From Acidobacteriota bacterium (GTDB lineage: Bacteria > Acidobacteriota > Terriglobia > Terriglobales > Acidobacteriaceae), in contig JAJZVX010000004.1 in NCBI GenBank assembly GCA_021846985.1, forward strand, positions 1 to 64,000: DNA of 64,000 bases, written 5' to 3'. The stretch's first letter is position 1; each line of letters starts with the position of its first letter. The notes below the pieces were generated by a model. That model did not search any database. It was not told the origin of the DNA and saw only the letters and a program-made list of their open reading frames with translations. The position numbers and the translations under genes were made by a program. Shown piece after piece: positions 57,701 through 64,000 of the stretch.

Positions 57701-58346
57701 CTACGACACCCAATCCAGCTTCTACGGCTTCCAGAAGGCCTGCGAGCCGGTGCATGCCCAGCTCAACCTGGCCGACGACGATGTGGACCTGATCAACCTG
57801 CACGAGGCGCACGCCTACAGGGTCCGCATGCGCGTCATGAGCCTCGATGGCCAGATCATCAGCGACCAGACCGACGCGGTGCAGGCCGCGGCCAACGCCC
57901 GCACCCCCGCCGGCAAGCTCGACCTCGACAAGCTGGCCAACGGCCACGCGGTTCTGGTCGAGCTGAGCGTTCTCGACGCCTCCGGCCCTCCCCTCACCAT
58001 CAACACCTACTGGTGGGCCAGGCACGAGGCCACGCTGCGCGAGCTTAACGATCTGCCTGCGGTCTCGCTCGACGCCTCGGTCAGCGTTGCGCCTTCCGGC
58101 GACGAGCGCAAGGCGACCGTCCATCTCAGGAACGCAAGCACGACTCCGGCGCTACTGGTCAAGCTCACCCTCAAGGATGCCGCCACCGGAGACCGCATCC
58201 TGCCCGCCTACTACAGCGAGAACTACGTCTCGCTGCTGCCCGGCGAAGAGCGCACTCTCACCGTCGAGTTCCCCGCCGGCCACCAGAAGCCCGCCATCGG
58301 CCTCCGCGGCTGGAACCTCACAGAGCAAACTCTCGACGCGCAGTAA
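54729..58346 (+). CDS. Secreted LamG-GH2 glycoside hydrolase (exo-beta-D-glucosaminidase/mannosidase-like)
   Basis: A 1205-residue exported enzyme. A signal peptide (to about AGVAQS, residue 40) and a polyproline linker precede a concanavalin/LamG-like domain (about 80-240: APWTLALWFHSVEPLTGKVL, VDDNHLALWLG, EWHMAVAVGDGATITLYADG). The GH2 part follows: sugar-binding domain (GVNYSSEVWLNGQNLGGFTG), immunoglobulin-like domains, and the barrel with VWNDFWESTQNYN, IVVWCGRNEGVPQP (acid/base E823) and FSVELGIPSLPTLEGIKAFM (nucleophile E880). GRNEG with VE-x-G-x-P-S resembles the exo-beta-glucosaminidase and beta-mannosidase branches. An ATG at 54753 is also possible. LamG would bind polysaccharide. 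Confidence 0.88.
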   Translation: MRFQDIVSMGLSIGRPARLLRLCAAATLGAFLGAVAGVAQSLPAEDYGPYNTTFLPDGSALVKDLVPLPPPPPPTVNPYHPPRYDARSALLHGQAPWTLALWFHSVEPLTGKVLIAGIGDPQAEDARFIAVDDNHLALWLGKNPDAKGMIVASAALDNSEWHMAVAVGDGATITLYADGKQAAVRRLTQGAVAPRLEMASNPIASMGTRHFGGEIAGLKIYSQAFTPGQVAALAAAPPDFGILTFEDASPRWIVATSGLAGLSAPQDPSTLPRNKGGFQKPVAKPLTSIDLHTELVGSNPWTIRGGWKLIAEPGLEAVGQKDDGAAISMPGYDTSGWMAATVPGTVLTTMIDRGIYPDSDYGLNNLVIPEKLARQNYWYRVEFKKPTVAVGQRLTLTFEGVNYSSEVWLNGQNLGGFTGAFLRGNFDVSSLVKADNVLAVRVSPPPHPGIPHEQSLIAGPGNNGGVEVIDGPTFSATEGWDWIPGIRDRNTGIWQDVVLSASGWVTVGDLNVITILPKADRSEADIEIEAPLANTSTAPVEGELTASFDNVTVTKRVTAQPGESVARLESSDFPQLKVQHPRLWWPNGYGQPNLHKLTVRFAVHGKLRSEKTVDFGMREVSYEISLFDAKGHLRRVEVFPSRTHDEALALIDGTHEGIRRIDDKTPNLPLSGQAPPDRVTYTWVQSLRPEAEGSASIRPVEGSWQGTDLVIKVNGVRIAARGGNWGMDDSRKRVSMERLEPYFRLHRDAHVNLIRNWMGQSTEENFYALADKYGLMVWNDFWESTQNYNLEAEDPALFLKNARDVILRYRHHPSIVVWCGRNEGVPQPIINQGLANLVRTLDHTRLYTGSSNRVNLRDSGPYQLQPLQAYYRINRGFSVELGIPSLPTLEGIKAFMPVPDRWPISDTWAYHDFHQFSYPGVAPFMEAMATEFGAGVSLEDFERKAEMIDYAAHRAIFEGFAAHLWQPNSGRMIWMTQPAWPSLLWNFLGSDYDTQSSFYGFQKACEPVHAQLNLADDDVDLINLHEAHAYRVRMRVMSLDGQIISDQTDAVQAAANARTPAGKLDLDKLANGHAVLVELSVLDASGPPLTINTYWWARHEATLRELNDLPAVSLDASVSVAPSGDERKATVHLRNASTTPALLVKLTLKDAATGDRILPAYYSENYVSLLPGEERTLTVEFPAGHQKPAIGLRGWNLTEQTLDAQ

Positions 58347-58465
58347 CCCATGGCCCTGGCAGCCTGCCATACGGCGGGCGGCCAGGGTATGCCTGTGAGC
58401 CCTCCCAAAACGCCTTGTTCTTCAAAGGATGGATATTACTGATAGGAAATATGATAGTAATAATA

Positions 58466-58485
58466 CGTCACACAACTACGTGACG
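58466..58485. promoter_or_regulatory. Inverted repeat overlapping the CRP/FNR-like site
   Basis: CGTCAC-N8-GTGACG is a perfect 6-bp inverted repeat whose right arm forms the left half of the adjacent CRP/FNR-like palindrome. Confidence 0.4.
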
Positions 58486-58494
58486 GCGATCACG
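58479..58494. promoter_or_regulatory. CRP/FNR-family-like palindrome
   Basis: CGTGA-N6-TCACG is a perfect palindrome with the spacing of CRP/FNR operators (TGTGA-N6-TCACA; FNR TTGAT-N4-ATCAA). It lies 408 bases before the usp start, a long distance unless a long leader exists. Confidence 0.45.
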
Positions 58495-58901
58495 CACGCA
58501 TTCGCATTTTTTGCGAAAACGTGCGACTATTTTTTCAATCGCGTCTTATTGCGTACGCAACCACCGCCTGCTGAGAATTCCGATCCCATGCCAAAGACGG
58601 TGCGCGCCTGAAGATTGAGTTTGTTGCCGGGGGCCGAAAAGCTGCAAATCAGAAGCTGAAGACAGAACCCTCGCGCCAGAAGGAGGGTGGAAGTCCTTCG
58701 AGCGGCCGAAGAGCGCGCATGTTCTTTGGAAACTGGATAAGGTGGCATTTGCTTGAGACAAACGCCACCGGTTCACTTGTTTCCGGAATGCGACAACTCC
58801 CAGGCCACTGGAGCGTGCAGGCCGGCATGGATCTCCCATGGATCTCCGGCAACCGGCCGTGCTTCAGCTTCTCCAACGCGCTGCGTGCGAAGGAGGCTGC
58901 C

Positions 58902-59837
58902 ATGGTTACACTCAAGCGGGAGTGGAGCAAACCCTCCTCCATTCTGTTTGCCACCGAATGTCCCGTAAATGAAAAAGCCTTTACGTTTGCCCTTGCTCAG
59001 GCCAAAGAAACCGGCGCGAAGCTGATGCTTCTCCATGTGTGCAACGAAGAGGCCAAGCCGCCGGGCTGGATTTGTCCCCAGAACCACGCGCCCAAACATG
59101 TGCTGGAGGCGCTTGTGGAGCGCGCCAGTAAGCTGGGCGTCCCCTGTCACGTGGAAGTGCGAACAGGCGAAGCTGCCGAAGAGATTCTGGGCTTTCTCCA
59201 CCGCCGCAAGGTGGATCGCGTGCTGATGGGGGTCCACACGCCGGGGCCGGTTGGCAAGCTCTTGGTGGGATCCGTGGCCGAGACCCTGTTGCGCCGGGCC
59301 GACGTTCCCGTCACGATTGTGGGTCCCTACCTCAGAGAGGCCACGTGCCTGGGTTGCTTCACCCGCACGGTCCTTTGCAGCGTTTCCTGCCATCGATCCA
59401 GCCAGGTGGTGGCGCGTTTCGCCGCCGACGTGGCGGCGCGGCTGGGCGCGCATCTTGTTGTTCAACAGGTGATTCCGCAGCAGGAGTGCGAGGAAACGCT
59501 TGCCGGCCGCACGCTCGATGAGATGAAACACAATCTCGCCGAGATGATTCCCGCAAAATTGCACGCAGGCGTGAAACTGCAGACGATGGTCACCTTGGGC
59601 GATCCAACTGACGAATTGCTCTATCAGGGCCGGGTTCTGCGGGCTAATCTCATTGTGATGGGCGCGCATAACGCCACCCACTTCGCCGCGTTGACCAATG
59701 CCTGCGCCATTTATAAAGTGCTGGCCTACGCGCATTGCCCGGTTCTCACGCTTTCGCCGGTGATTCTGGCCGATTATGGCCCCGTCGCGGAGATGATTCC
59801 ACCCCGCGAGATCAACTACCTGGCCGGCGTGGTGTAG
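58902..59837 (+). CDS. Universal stress protein with two UspA domains
   Basis: A 311-residue tandem UspA protein. Domain 1 (about 8-145) runs SSILFATECPVNEKAFTFAL, KLMLLHVCNEE, VDRVLMGVHTPGPVGKLLVG, SVAETLLRRADVPVTIVGP. Domain 2 (about 160-300) runs TVLCSVSCHRSSQVVARFAA, HLVVQQVIPQQE, ANLIVMGAHNATHF and AHCPVLTL. The G-2x-G-9x-G-S ATP motif is intact in domain 1 (MGVHTPGPVGKLLVGSVAE) but lost in domain 2. AGGAGG 6 nt before the ATG at 58902 decides the start. The start leaves a 550-nt upstream gap with a CRP/FNR-like palindrome. Probably a stress or low-oxygen response. Confidence 0.9.
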   Translation: MVTLKREWSKPSSILFATECPVNEKAFTFALAQAKETGAKLMLLHVCNEEAKPPGWICPQNHAPKHVLEALVERASKLGVPCHVEVRTGEAAEEILGFLHRRKVDRVLMGVHTPGPVGKLLVGSVAETLLRRADVPVTIVGPYLREATCLGCFTRTVLCSVSCHRSSQVVARFAADVAARLGAHLVVQQVIPQQECEETLAGRTLDEMKHNLAEMIPAKLHAGVKLQTMVTLGDPTDELLYQGRVLRANLIVMGAHNATHFAALTNACAIYKVLAYAHCPVLTLSPVILADYGPVAEMIPPREINYLAGVV

Positions 59838-60140
59838 CACGCTTTAAGGTGCCGAACGGAACCCGGATTCCCCCAACAAAGAATCCGTGGGCGCGGGATC
59901 CATCCGCAGGAAGCGATGAGACGAAGCGCGTTCTTATCGCACAGGAGTGCCTCCCGTGTTGCGGCATCGGCGGGGCGAACCGGCGTGCCTTGTGGCCCGT
60001 CGTGGCAGCATCTCAGTAGCCCGGCTTCGCCGGAAAGGGAGAATAAGCGCTCTTGGCTGGAAGCCCTGAGGTTGCCAAACGTGTGAAAATGAGTCAAATC
60101 TTAGTTAACTACCGCTCCATCTTAAGGATAAACCGAAGAA
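59838..60140. other. Intergenic region before the CSS-EAL gene
   Basis: About 300 bases without a gene. It contains several GC-rich hairpins, the clearest CCGGC-TTC-GCCGG near 60018-60032. A structured leader is possible but no riboswitch core was recognised. Confidence 0.45.
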
Positions 60141-61796
60141 ATGGGAACGTTTGGAACCCGGTGGATTCGGACTTTCAGGCTCGGCAGAGTCCTTCCAGTA
60201 TTGATTGTTTGCACCATCTGCGGCGGCGCCTCTGGGTATCTGATCGGACGGTCTGTTGCTCTGGGCCTTTCCCGGCAAAGGCTGGCGAAGAACTCCGAGC
60301 ATGCGATCGAGATGACGGATTCCTATGTAGTGGCGTTGACTGGCGTCATGGCGGATTTACGCCACTCGCCCCATCCGCGTTGTTCTGCCGCCGATGTGGA
60401 GTACATGCGCAATGTGGTGCTCCACGCTAGCTTTATAAGCGACGCCGGCTGGATGAGCGGTGACCGTATCGCATGTTCGGCGCTTCTAGGGAGGGAAGGA
60501 TATGCGAGCCTCGCTCCCTCGCTCGATGCTGTAGAGATGCATAGCTTGCGCGTCTACAGGCATTTGGAACCGTACTCCAAAGAAAACGATTCTGAAGACG
60601 GAACAGCCTTTGCGCTTCGAAGTGGCGGCGTTTTTGTGGTGCGGGATCCGCTCGTGGACCGATATATGCGAAAGGGTAACTATCCATTCCTTATCACGGT
60701 TTACAACAGCGCCAGTAGGCACTGGGAACGCCTGAGCGGCAAGGCGCCCATGTTGCCTGACGTGGCGCTCTCGCGCACTGGGGTGGGGCAGAGTCGTGAC
60801 CTGGTCTACGCAACGAGCTGCTCGAGCCGTTTTGCCGAATGCGCCGTCTCGTATGCCAGCATTCCCGCAGAGCTCACCACGATGCGTAGCGTGGTGTTTG
60901 GCACGGCCGCGGCTGGGGCGCTGATCGGGACATTGTGGGGACTGATCGTCTCGCTGCTGATCCTGCGAAGGCAGGGACTGGAGCAGCAACTGCGCCGGGC
61001 GATTGCGCGTGACCGGCTGCACATGGTTTATCAACCGATCATTGATCTGGCCACGCGCAGGATTGCCGGAGCGGAGGCGCTGGTCCGCTGGACCGGCCAG
61101 GATAAGGTGGCGATTTCGCCGGAGTTGTTTGTCCCACTGGCCGAACAGCATGGATTCACGGAGGACCTGACCCGCTGGGTGGTGCGGCACGCGCTCGATG
61201 AGTTTGCCCCGACACTGCGCGCGCAGCCCGATTTCCGCCTGAGTCTGAATGTGGCGGCAGCGGACCTGACCGACGAGAATTTCTTGCCGGTGTTGAAAGA
61301 GCAGACACAGAACGCCGGCGTGCGCCCAGGCAGCCTGGCGATCGAAGTGACCGAGCGGTCGACGGCGCAGGGCACAAGAGCAGCGGCGGGGATCCAGCGG
61401 CTGCACGAGGCTGGATTCGGAGTGCACATCGACGATTTCGGCACGGGCTATTCCAGCTTGTCCTATCTGCACGACCTCGCCGTGGACTCTATCAAGCTCG
61501 ACAGGTCGTTCACCCGCATGATCGGAACGGAAACCATCGGGCAGGGCATCATCCCGCAGATCCTTTCGATGGCCGATACGCTCCATCTGGAGGTGATTGT
61601 CGAAGGCGTTGAAACCGAGTTGCAGGCCCGGTACTTTGCCACCTACAACCAGCCCATCCTGGCGCAGGGATGGCTCTTCGGCCATCCCGTTTCGGCCAGA
61701 GAGTTCCATCGTCTGCTCGACGAAGATAAAAAAACATCAAGCGCCCCGACAAGGGAATCCCCGGGTACTGCGTCCGGGCACATCGGCTTTGCCTGA
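60141..61796 (+). CDS. Membrane c-di-GMP phosphodiesterase, CSS-motif type
   Basis: A 551-residue protein with a periplasmic sensor between two membrane helices (17-37 and 251-275) and a cytoplasmic EAL domain. The sensor resembles CSS-motif domains of PdeB/PdeC proteins, in which a periplasmic disulfide controls activity: C81 and C112 (ACSALLG) have the right spacing, although CSS itself reads CSA. C227 (in CSS) and C234 add a second pair. The EAL domain keeps E312-A-L, SLNVA, EVTERS, DDFGTG, KLDRSF and VEGVE, so hydrolysis of c-di-GMP is expected. Monocistronic, followed by a hairpin. Confidence 0.88.
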   Translation: MGTFGTRWIRTFRLGRVLPVLIVCTICGGASGYLIGRSVALGLSRQRLAKNSEHAIEMTDSYVVALTGVMADLRHSPHPRCSAADVEYMRNVVLHASFISDAGWMSGDRIACSALLGREGYASLAPSLDAVEMHSLRVYRHLEPYSKENDSEDGTAFALRSGGVFVVRDPLVDRYMRKGNYPFLITVYNSASRHWERLSGKAPMLPDVALSRTGVGQSRDLVYATSCSSRFAECAVSYASIPAELTTMRSVVFGTAAAGALIGTLWGLIVSLLILRRQGLEQQLRRAIARDRLHMVYQPIIDLATRRIAGAEALVRWTGQDKVAISPELFVPLAEQHGFTEDLTRWVVRHALDEFAPTLRAQPDFRLSLNVAAADLTDENFLPVLKEQTQNAGVRPGSLAIEVTERSTAQGTRAAAGIQRLHEAGFGVHIDDFGTGYSSLSYLHDLAVDSIKLDRSFTRMIGTETIGQGIIPQILSMADTLHLEVIVEGVETELQARYFATYNQPILAQGWLFGHPVSAREFHRLLDEDKKTSSAPTRESPGTASGHIGFA

Positions 61797-61887
61797 TCGA
61801 AGGATGCGGGACACGCGCTCTCGCGGCGGATAAACGAGGAACTCGCAGCAAAAATCATCGCTGCTGGAACCGGCGCAAAAAGAGAGT

Positions 61888-61912
61888 GGGGGCCGGCACG
61901 GCACCGGCCTCC
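61888..61912. terminator. Terminator between EAL gene and DUF4136 gene
   Basis: GGGGGCCGG (61888-61896) pairs with CCGGCCTCC (61904-61912) with one G-T pair and a 7-base loop. The minus-strand reading is followed by ACTCTCTTTTTG, so it most likely ends the DUF4136 transcript. Confidence 0.65.
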
Positions 61913-61932
61913 CTGCTCAGAACGTTCAAAGA

Positions 61933-62499
61933 CTACTTCTTAACCCCGACCGGAAATTTGCGGAACATAATGTGCAGATCTTTATAGAGCTGCTTGCGAT
62001 TCTTGCCGGACTTATCACTGAGGTCGCTACGCGAAACGCCGCGCCAGAGGAGCGTCTTCGTTTGGGTATTGAACATATCCACCACAAGGTGCGCCTCGCG
62101 AATCACATCCGTGGCGGTGGTGGCTTCCTCGCCAAAGCCGCCTCCGGGCCATCCCCAACCGCCCCATCCCCAGCCCATGCCCCAGCCGCCGCCAAGGCCG
62201 TTGTAATAGGTCTCGGCTTCTTTTTCGGTGTGCATATGATCCGTGGCGACAAGGGTCACGTCGCCGCCGGAGGGAACCTCTTTCCATCCGAGCCCCTGCA
62301 ACTCTTCGTTAACCGCGCGTCGGATGCGGCCGGCGTTTAATTGGTTGGTAACATCGACGGTTTTCCAGGAATAAGTGTGGAACTGCGAGAAATCCTCGTG
62401 ATGGTTGTAGTCCACCTTCACGGAATTGGCAAATGCCGGTAGGGAAAGGCCGATGGCCGCGGCCAGCGCCGTAGTGGCAAGTTTCAGGACGAGCTTCAT
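61933..62499 (-). CDS. DUF4136 family periplasmic protein
   Basis: A 188-residue exported protein with a signal peptide (MKLVLKLATTALAAAIGLSL, cleavage near AFA). The mature part shows the DUF4136 pattern: VKVDYNHHEDFSQFHTYSW, NAGRIRRAVNEELQGLGWKE, DVTLVATDHMHTEKE, a Gly/Trp-rich loop and LVVDMFNTQTKTLLWRGVSR. The start at 62499 has GGAGG 10 nt upstream. Members are outer-membrane lipoproteins or periplasmic proteins of unknown function; no lipobox Cys is seen here. Confidence 0.85.
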   Translation of the reverse strand: MKLVLKLATTALAAAIGLSLPAFANSVKVDYNHHEDFSQFHTYSWKTVDVTNQLNAGRIRRAVNEELQGLGWKEVPSGGDVTLVATDHMHTEKEAETYYNGLGGGWGMGWGWGGWGWPGGGFGEEATTATDVIREAHLVVDMFNTQTKTLLWRGVSRSDLSDKSGKNRKQLYKDLHIMFRKFPVGVKK

Positions 62500-62786
62500 T
62501 GTGCAGTAATCCTCCGTAGGTTTGGTTTTCACAGCAATACCGCCTCTTGCATCCACAAACTCTGGTCAACGCTTTTGAGCCGCTGATAGGGCACACAGCG
62601 CACACATTCTTTGACGTTTTATACTTGATTTCGTGTTATCGAAGAAAAATTCAGAATGAGGCGCAAGGGACAAGGCGCGGAGACATACAACACCACGGCC
62701 CGGGTTAGAAAGCAAAGCGGCGCCCGCTTCCGACTGATAGATAGGCCGGGCGCGGTACGGTTCCCGGCTCGCCGGGGCGATTGCTC

Positions 62787-63725
62787 TCAATGGCCCTGGT
62801 TGGCCCTGCTCCTGAAAAACTCGAGCGACCGCTCCAGTCCTTCCCGTAACTGAATCTTAGGCTCCCAGCCAAGAAGCGCCCGCGCCTTGGCGATATCCGG
62901 GCGGCGCCGCGCGGGGTCATCCACGGGCAAAGGTTCAAAGCGCAACTCGCTCCGCGAGCCGGTGACCGCCAGCACCTCCCGGGCGCATTCGAGGATGGTG
63001 AACTCCTTCGGATTCCCCATATTCACGGGCAGGTGCTCGCCGGATCGCGCCAGCCGCACGATGCCGTCGATGAGGTCGTCCACGTAGCAGAAGCTCCGTG
63101 TCTGGTTTCCGTCACCATAGACCGTCAGCGGCGTGCCTTCGAGCGCCTGCATCATGAAGTTGGAGATCACCCGTCCGTCGCTCGGATGCAGGCGCGGGCC
63201 ATAGGTGTTGAAGATGCGCACCAGGTGCGTGTTGACGCCTCGCGAGCGATAGTAAGCCATGACCAGCGCCTCGGCATACCGCTTGGCTTCGTCGTAAACC
63301 GAGCGCGGGCCTACTGGATTGACGTGGCCCCAGTACGTCTCCTTTTGCGGATGTTCGAGCGGATCGCCGTAGCACTCCGAGGTCGATGCGTGCAGATAGA
63401 CGGCTCCATACTTGTGCGCGATCTCCAGCGTGTTTTCGGTTCCCGCCGAGCCCACGCGCAACGTCTCAATGCCTAGCCTCAGATACTCCGGCGGGCTGGC
63501 CGGCGAAGCCATGTTAAAGACGTAGTCCACCCGCCCGAAATCGAACGGACGGCAGATGTCCCACTTTTCAAACGCGAAGCGCTTCTCCCCACGCAGATGC
63601 GCCAGGTTCTCCGCGTCCCCGGTGGACAGATTGTCCACTCCGAGCACCTCATGCCCCTCGCTCAGCAGGCGATCCGTCAGGTGTGAACCCAGGAATCCGG
63701 CCGCCCCGGTCACCATCACGCGCAT
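62787..63725 (-). CDS. UDP-glucuronate decarboxylase (UDP-xylose synthase)
   Basis: A 312-residue extended short-chain dehydrogenase. NAD-binding GAAGFLGSHLTDRLL, VDNLSTGDAENL, FNMASPASPPEYL, ASTSECYGDPLEHPQ and the catalytic YDEAKRYAEAL are typical of UXS enzymes; the HPQKETYWGHVNPVGPRSVY segment separates them from UDP-galactose epimerases. It makes UDP-xylose from UDP-glucuronate. The ATG at 63725 gives the standard MRVMVTGAAG start. The upstream gene encodes UDP-glucose dehydrogenase, the supplier of UDP-glucuronate, 95 nt away on the same strand, so the two form a two-step pathway operon. Confidence 0.9.
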   Translation of the reverse strand: MRVMVTGAAGFLGSHLTDRLLSEGHEVLGVDNLSTGDAENLAHLRGEKRFAFEKWDICRPFDFGRVDYVFNMASPASPPEYLRLGIETLRVGSAGTENTLEIAHKYGAVYLHASTSECYGDPLEHPQKETYWGHVNPVGPRSVYDEAKRYAEALVMAYYRSRGVNTHLVRIFNTYGPRLHPSDGRVISNFMMQALEGTPLTVYGDGNQTRSFCYVDDLIDGIVRLARSGEHLPVNMGNPKEFTILECAREVLAVTGSRSELRFEPLPVDDPARRRPDIAKARALLGWEPKIQLREGLERSLEFFRSRANQGH

Positions 63726-63820
63726 GGTCAAATTCAACTCGCTCCCCGGCGGCGAGAAGGCTTCTTCTCCCGCCATAGTTTCGATGCGGCCGTTGCTGCA
63801 CAGGATGGGCGCAACCCTGC

Positions 63821-64000
63821 CTAGAGCACCCGGCTCCGCGGCTTGCCCTGTTGCGCCTGATAAGTGGCCGGCCGGCCCACGCTTACATAGGTAAACCCGT
63901 GCTCCATCATCTTTCCAGGATCGTACAGGTTCCGTCCGTCGATGACGATGGGAAACTTGACGGCCTTGTTCAGCCGCACCAGATCGAGGACGGCAAATTC
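63821..64000 (-). CDS. ugd: UDP-glucose 6-dehydrogenase, C-terminal end (cut by window edge)
   Basis: The last 59 residues of a UDP-glucose/GDP-mannose dehydrogenase-family protein. The segment PIVIDGRNLYDPGKMMEHGF followed by TYVSVGRP is the conserved C-terminal domain ending of Ugd enzymes. The stop is at 63823-63821. The 5' part lies beyond the window, so completeness is unknown. It would oxidise UDP-glucose to UDP-glucuronate for the downstream UDP-xylose synthase. Confidence 0.88.
   Translation of the reverse strand, partial: EFAVLDLVRLNKAVKFPIVIDGRNLYDPGKMMEHGFTYVSVGRPATYQAQQGKPRSRVL

Larger units (their letters stand above)
58347..58901. other. Long AT-richer intergenic region before the usp gene
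   Basis: About 550 bases without a supported gene. Locally low GC (58428-58550). Besides the palindromes listed separately it has TTCGCA-TTTTT-TGCGAA at 58501-58517, a 6-bp inverted repeat with a T-loop. A long 5' leader or small RNA cannot be excluded. Confidence 0.5.

Noticed and set aside
58429-58611. 60-codon ORF in the usp upstream region
   Set aside because: No ribosome site, no similarity, overlaps the palindromic regulatory-looking sequence.
59838-60140. c-di-GMP or cobalamin riboswitch in the leader of the EAL gene
   Set aside because: CGCACAGG at about 59938 recalls the start of a GEMM core, but the following conserved GCAAACC, tetraloop and GACGCAAAGCC parts are absent; no B12 box was found.

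Overview
The window is chromosomal DNA from a high-GC, Gram-negative bacterium. It is most likely an acidobacterium of the Terriglobia/Acidobacteriaceae type. The signs are an overlapping pair of DUF507 genes, a divergent Hfq with a YKSAI Sm2 motif, TonB and OprB-type outer-membrane components, menaquinone synthesis by the futalosine route (MqnD), Ser/Thr kinase-TPR signalling, and many secreted glycoside hydrolases. The taxonomic call rests on recalled family distributions and not on any search. About 55 genes can be supported. There is no rRNA, no complete tRNA, no CRISPR array and no intact mobile element, although the left edge cuts an IS630-family transposase.

1-8.4 kb is a signalling block. 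A 1143-residue hybrid histidine kinase overlaps a REC-EAL phosphodiesterase by ATGA. Facing them is a two-gene operon: an ABM-PAS-GGDEF diguanylate cyclase followed 5 nt later by a cobalamin-binding protein with the W-x9-EH and ExHxxG signatures of the CarH/LitR photoreceptor class. A 14-bp direct repeat brackets this operon. The arrangement suggests a B12-based (possibly light) input into c-di-GMP turnover, and it is the strongest candidate for an undescribed system here. From 8.4 to 9.96 kb lies decayed DNA with a SRAP/YedK fragment and a tRNA 3'-end remnant.

10-27 kb is mostly housekeeping: the DUF507 pair, a thioredoxin-like 2Fe-2S ferredoxin, recJ, tmk, a Tat-exported sugar isomerase-like protein, holB (delta'), an Hfq-like protein, Sua5/TsaC, a CYTH protein, a TonB-like protein, secA and mtnA. 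Beside secA is a small membrane-protein gene with an in-frame amber codon.

27-47.7 kb is a carbohydrate and secretion region: a FucP-like MFS permease, a sodium:solute symporter, a UroD-like protein, an aspartyl-protease-like protein, a Ser/Thr kinase-TPR protein, an OprB porin, a ThuA protein, secreted GH29 alpha-L-fucosidase, GH3 and GH42 enzymes, NAD-malic enzyme and a membrane-anchored phosphoesterase. GH29, GH42, GH3, OprB and the FucP-like carrier together would suit breakdown of fucosylated beta-galactosides such as xyloglucan side chains.

47.7-64 kb holds hemW, a degenerate GGDEF protein with an intact I-site, mqnD, bioY, an unlisted 53-residue membrane protein, cutA, a phosphohexomutase, an ftsB-like gene, a large LamG-GH2 hydrolase, a double-UspA protein preceded at a distance by a CRP/FNR-like palindrome, a CSS-type periplasmic-sensor EAL phosphodiesterase, a DUF4136 protein, and the UDP-xylose genes uxs and ugd (ugd cut by the right edge). 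Four c-di-GMP proteins in 64 kb plus a kinase with no DNA-binding partner point to second-messenger control of surface or attachment behaviour.
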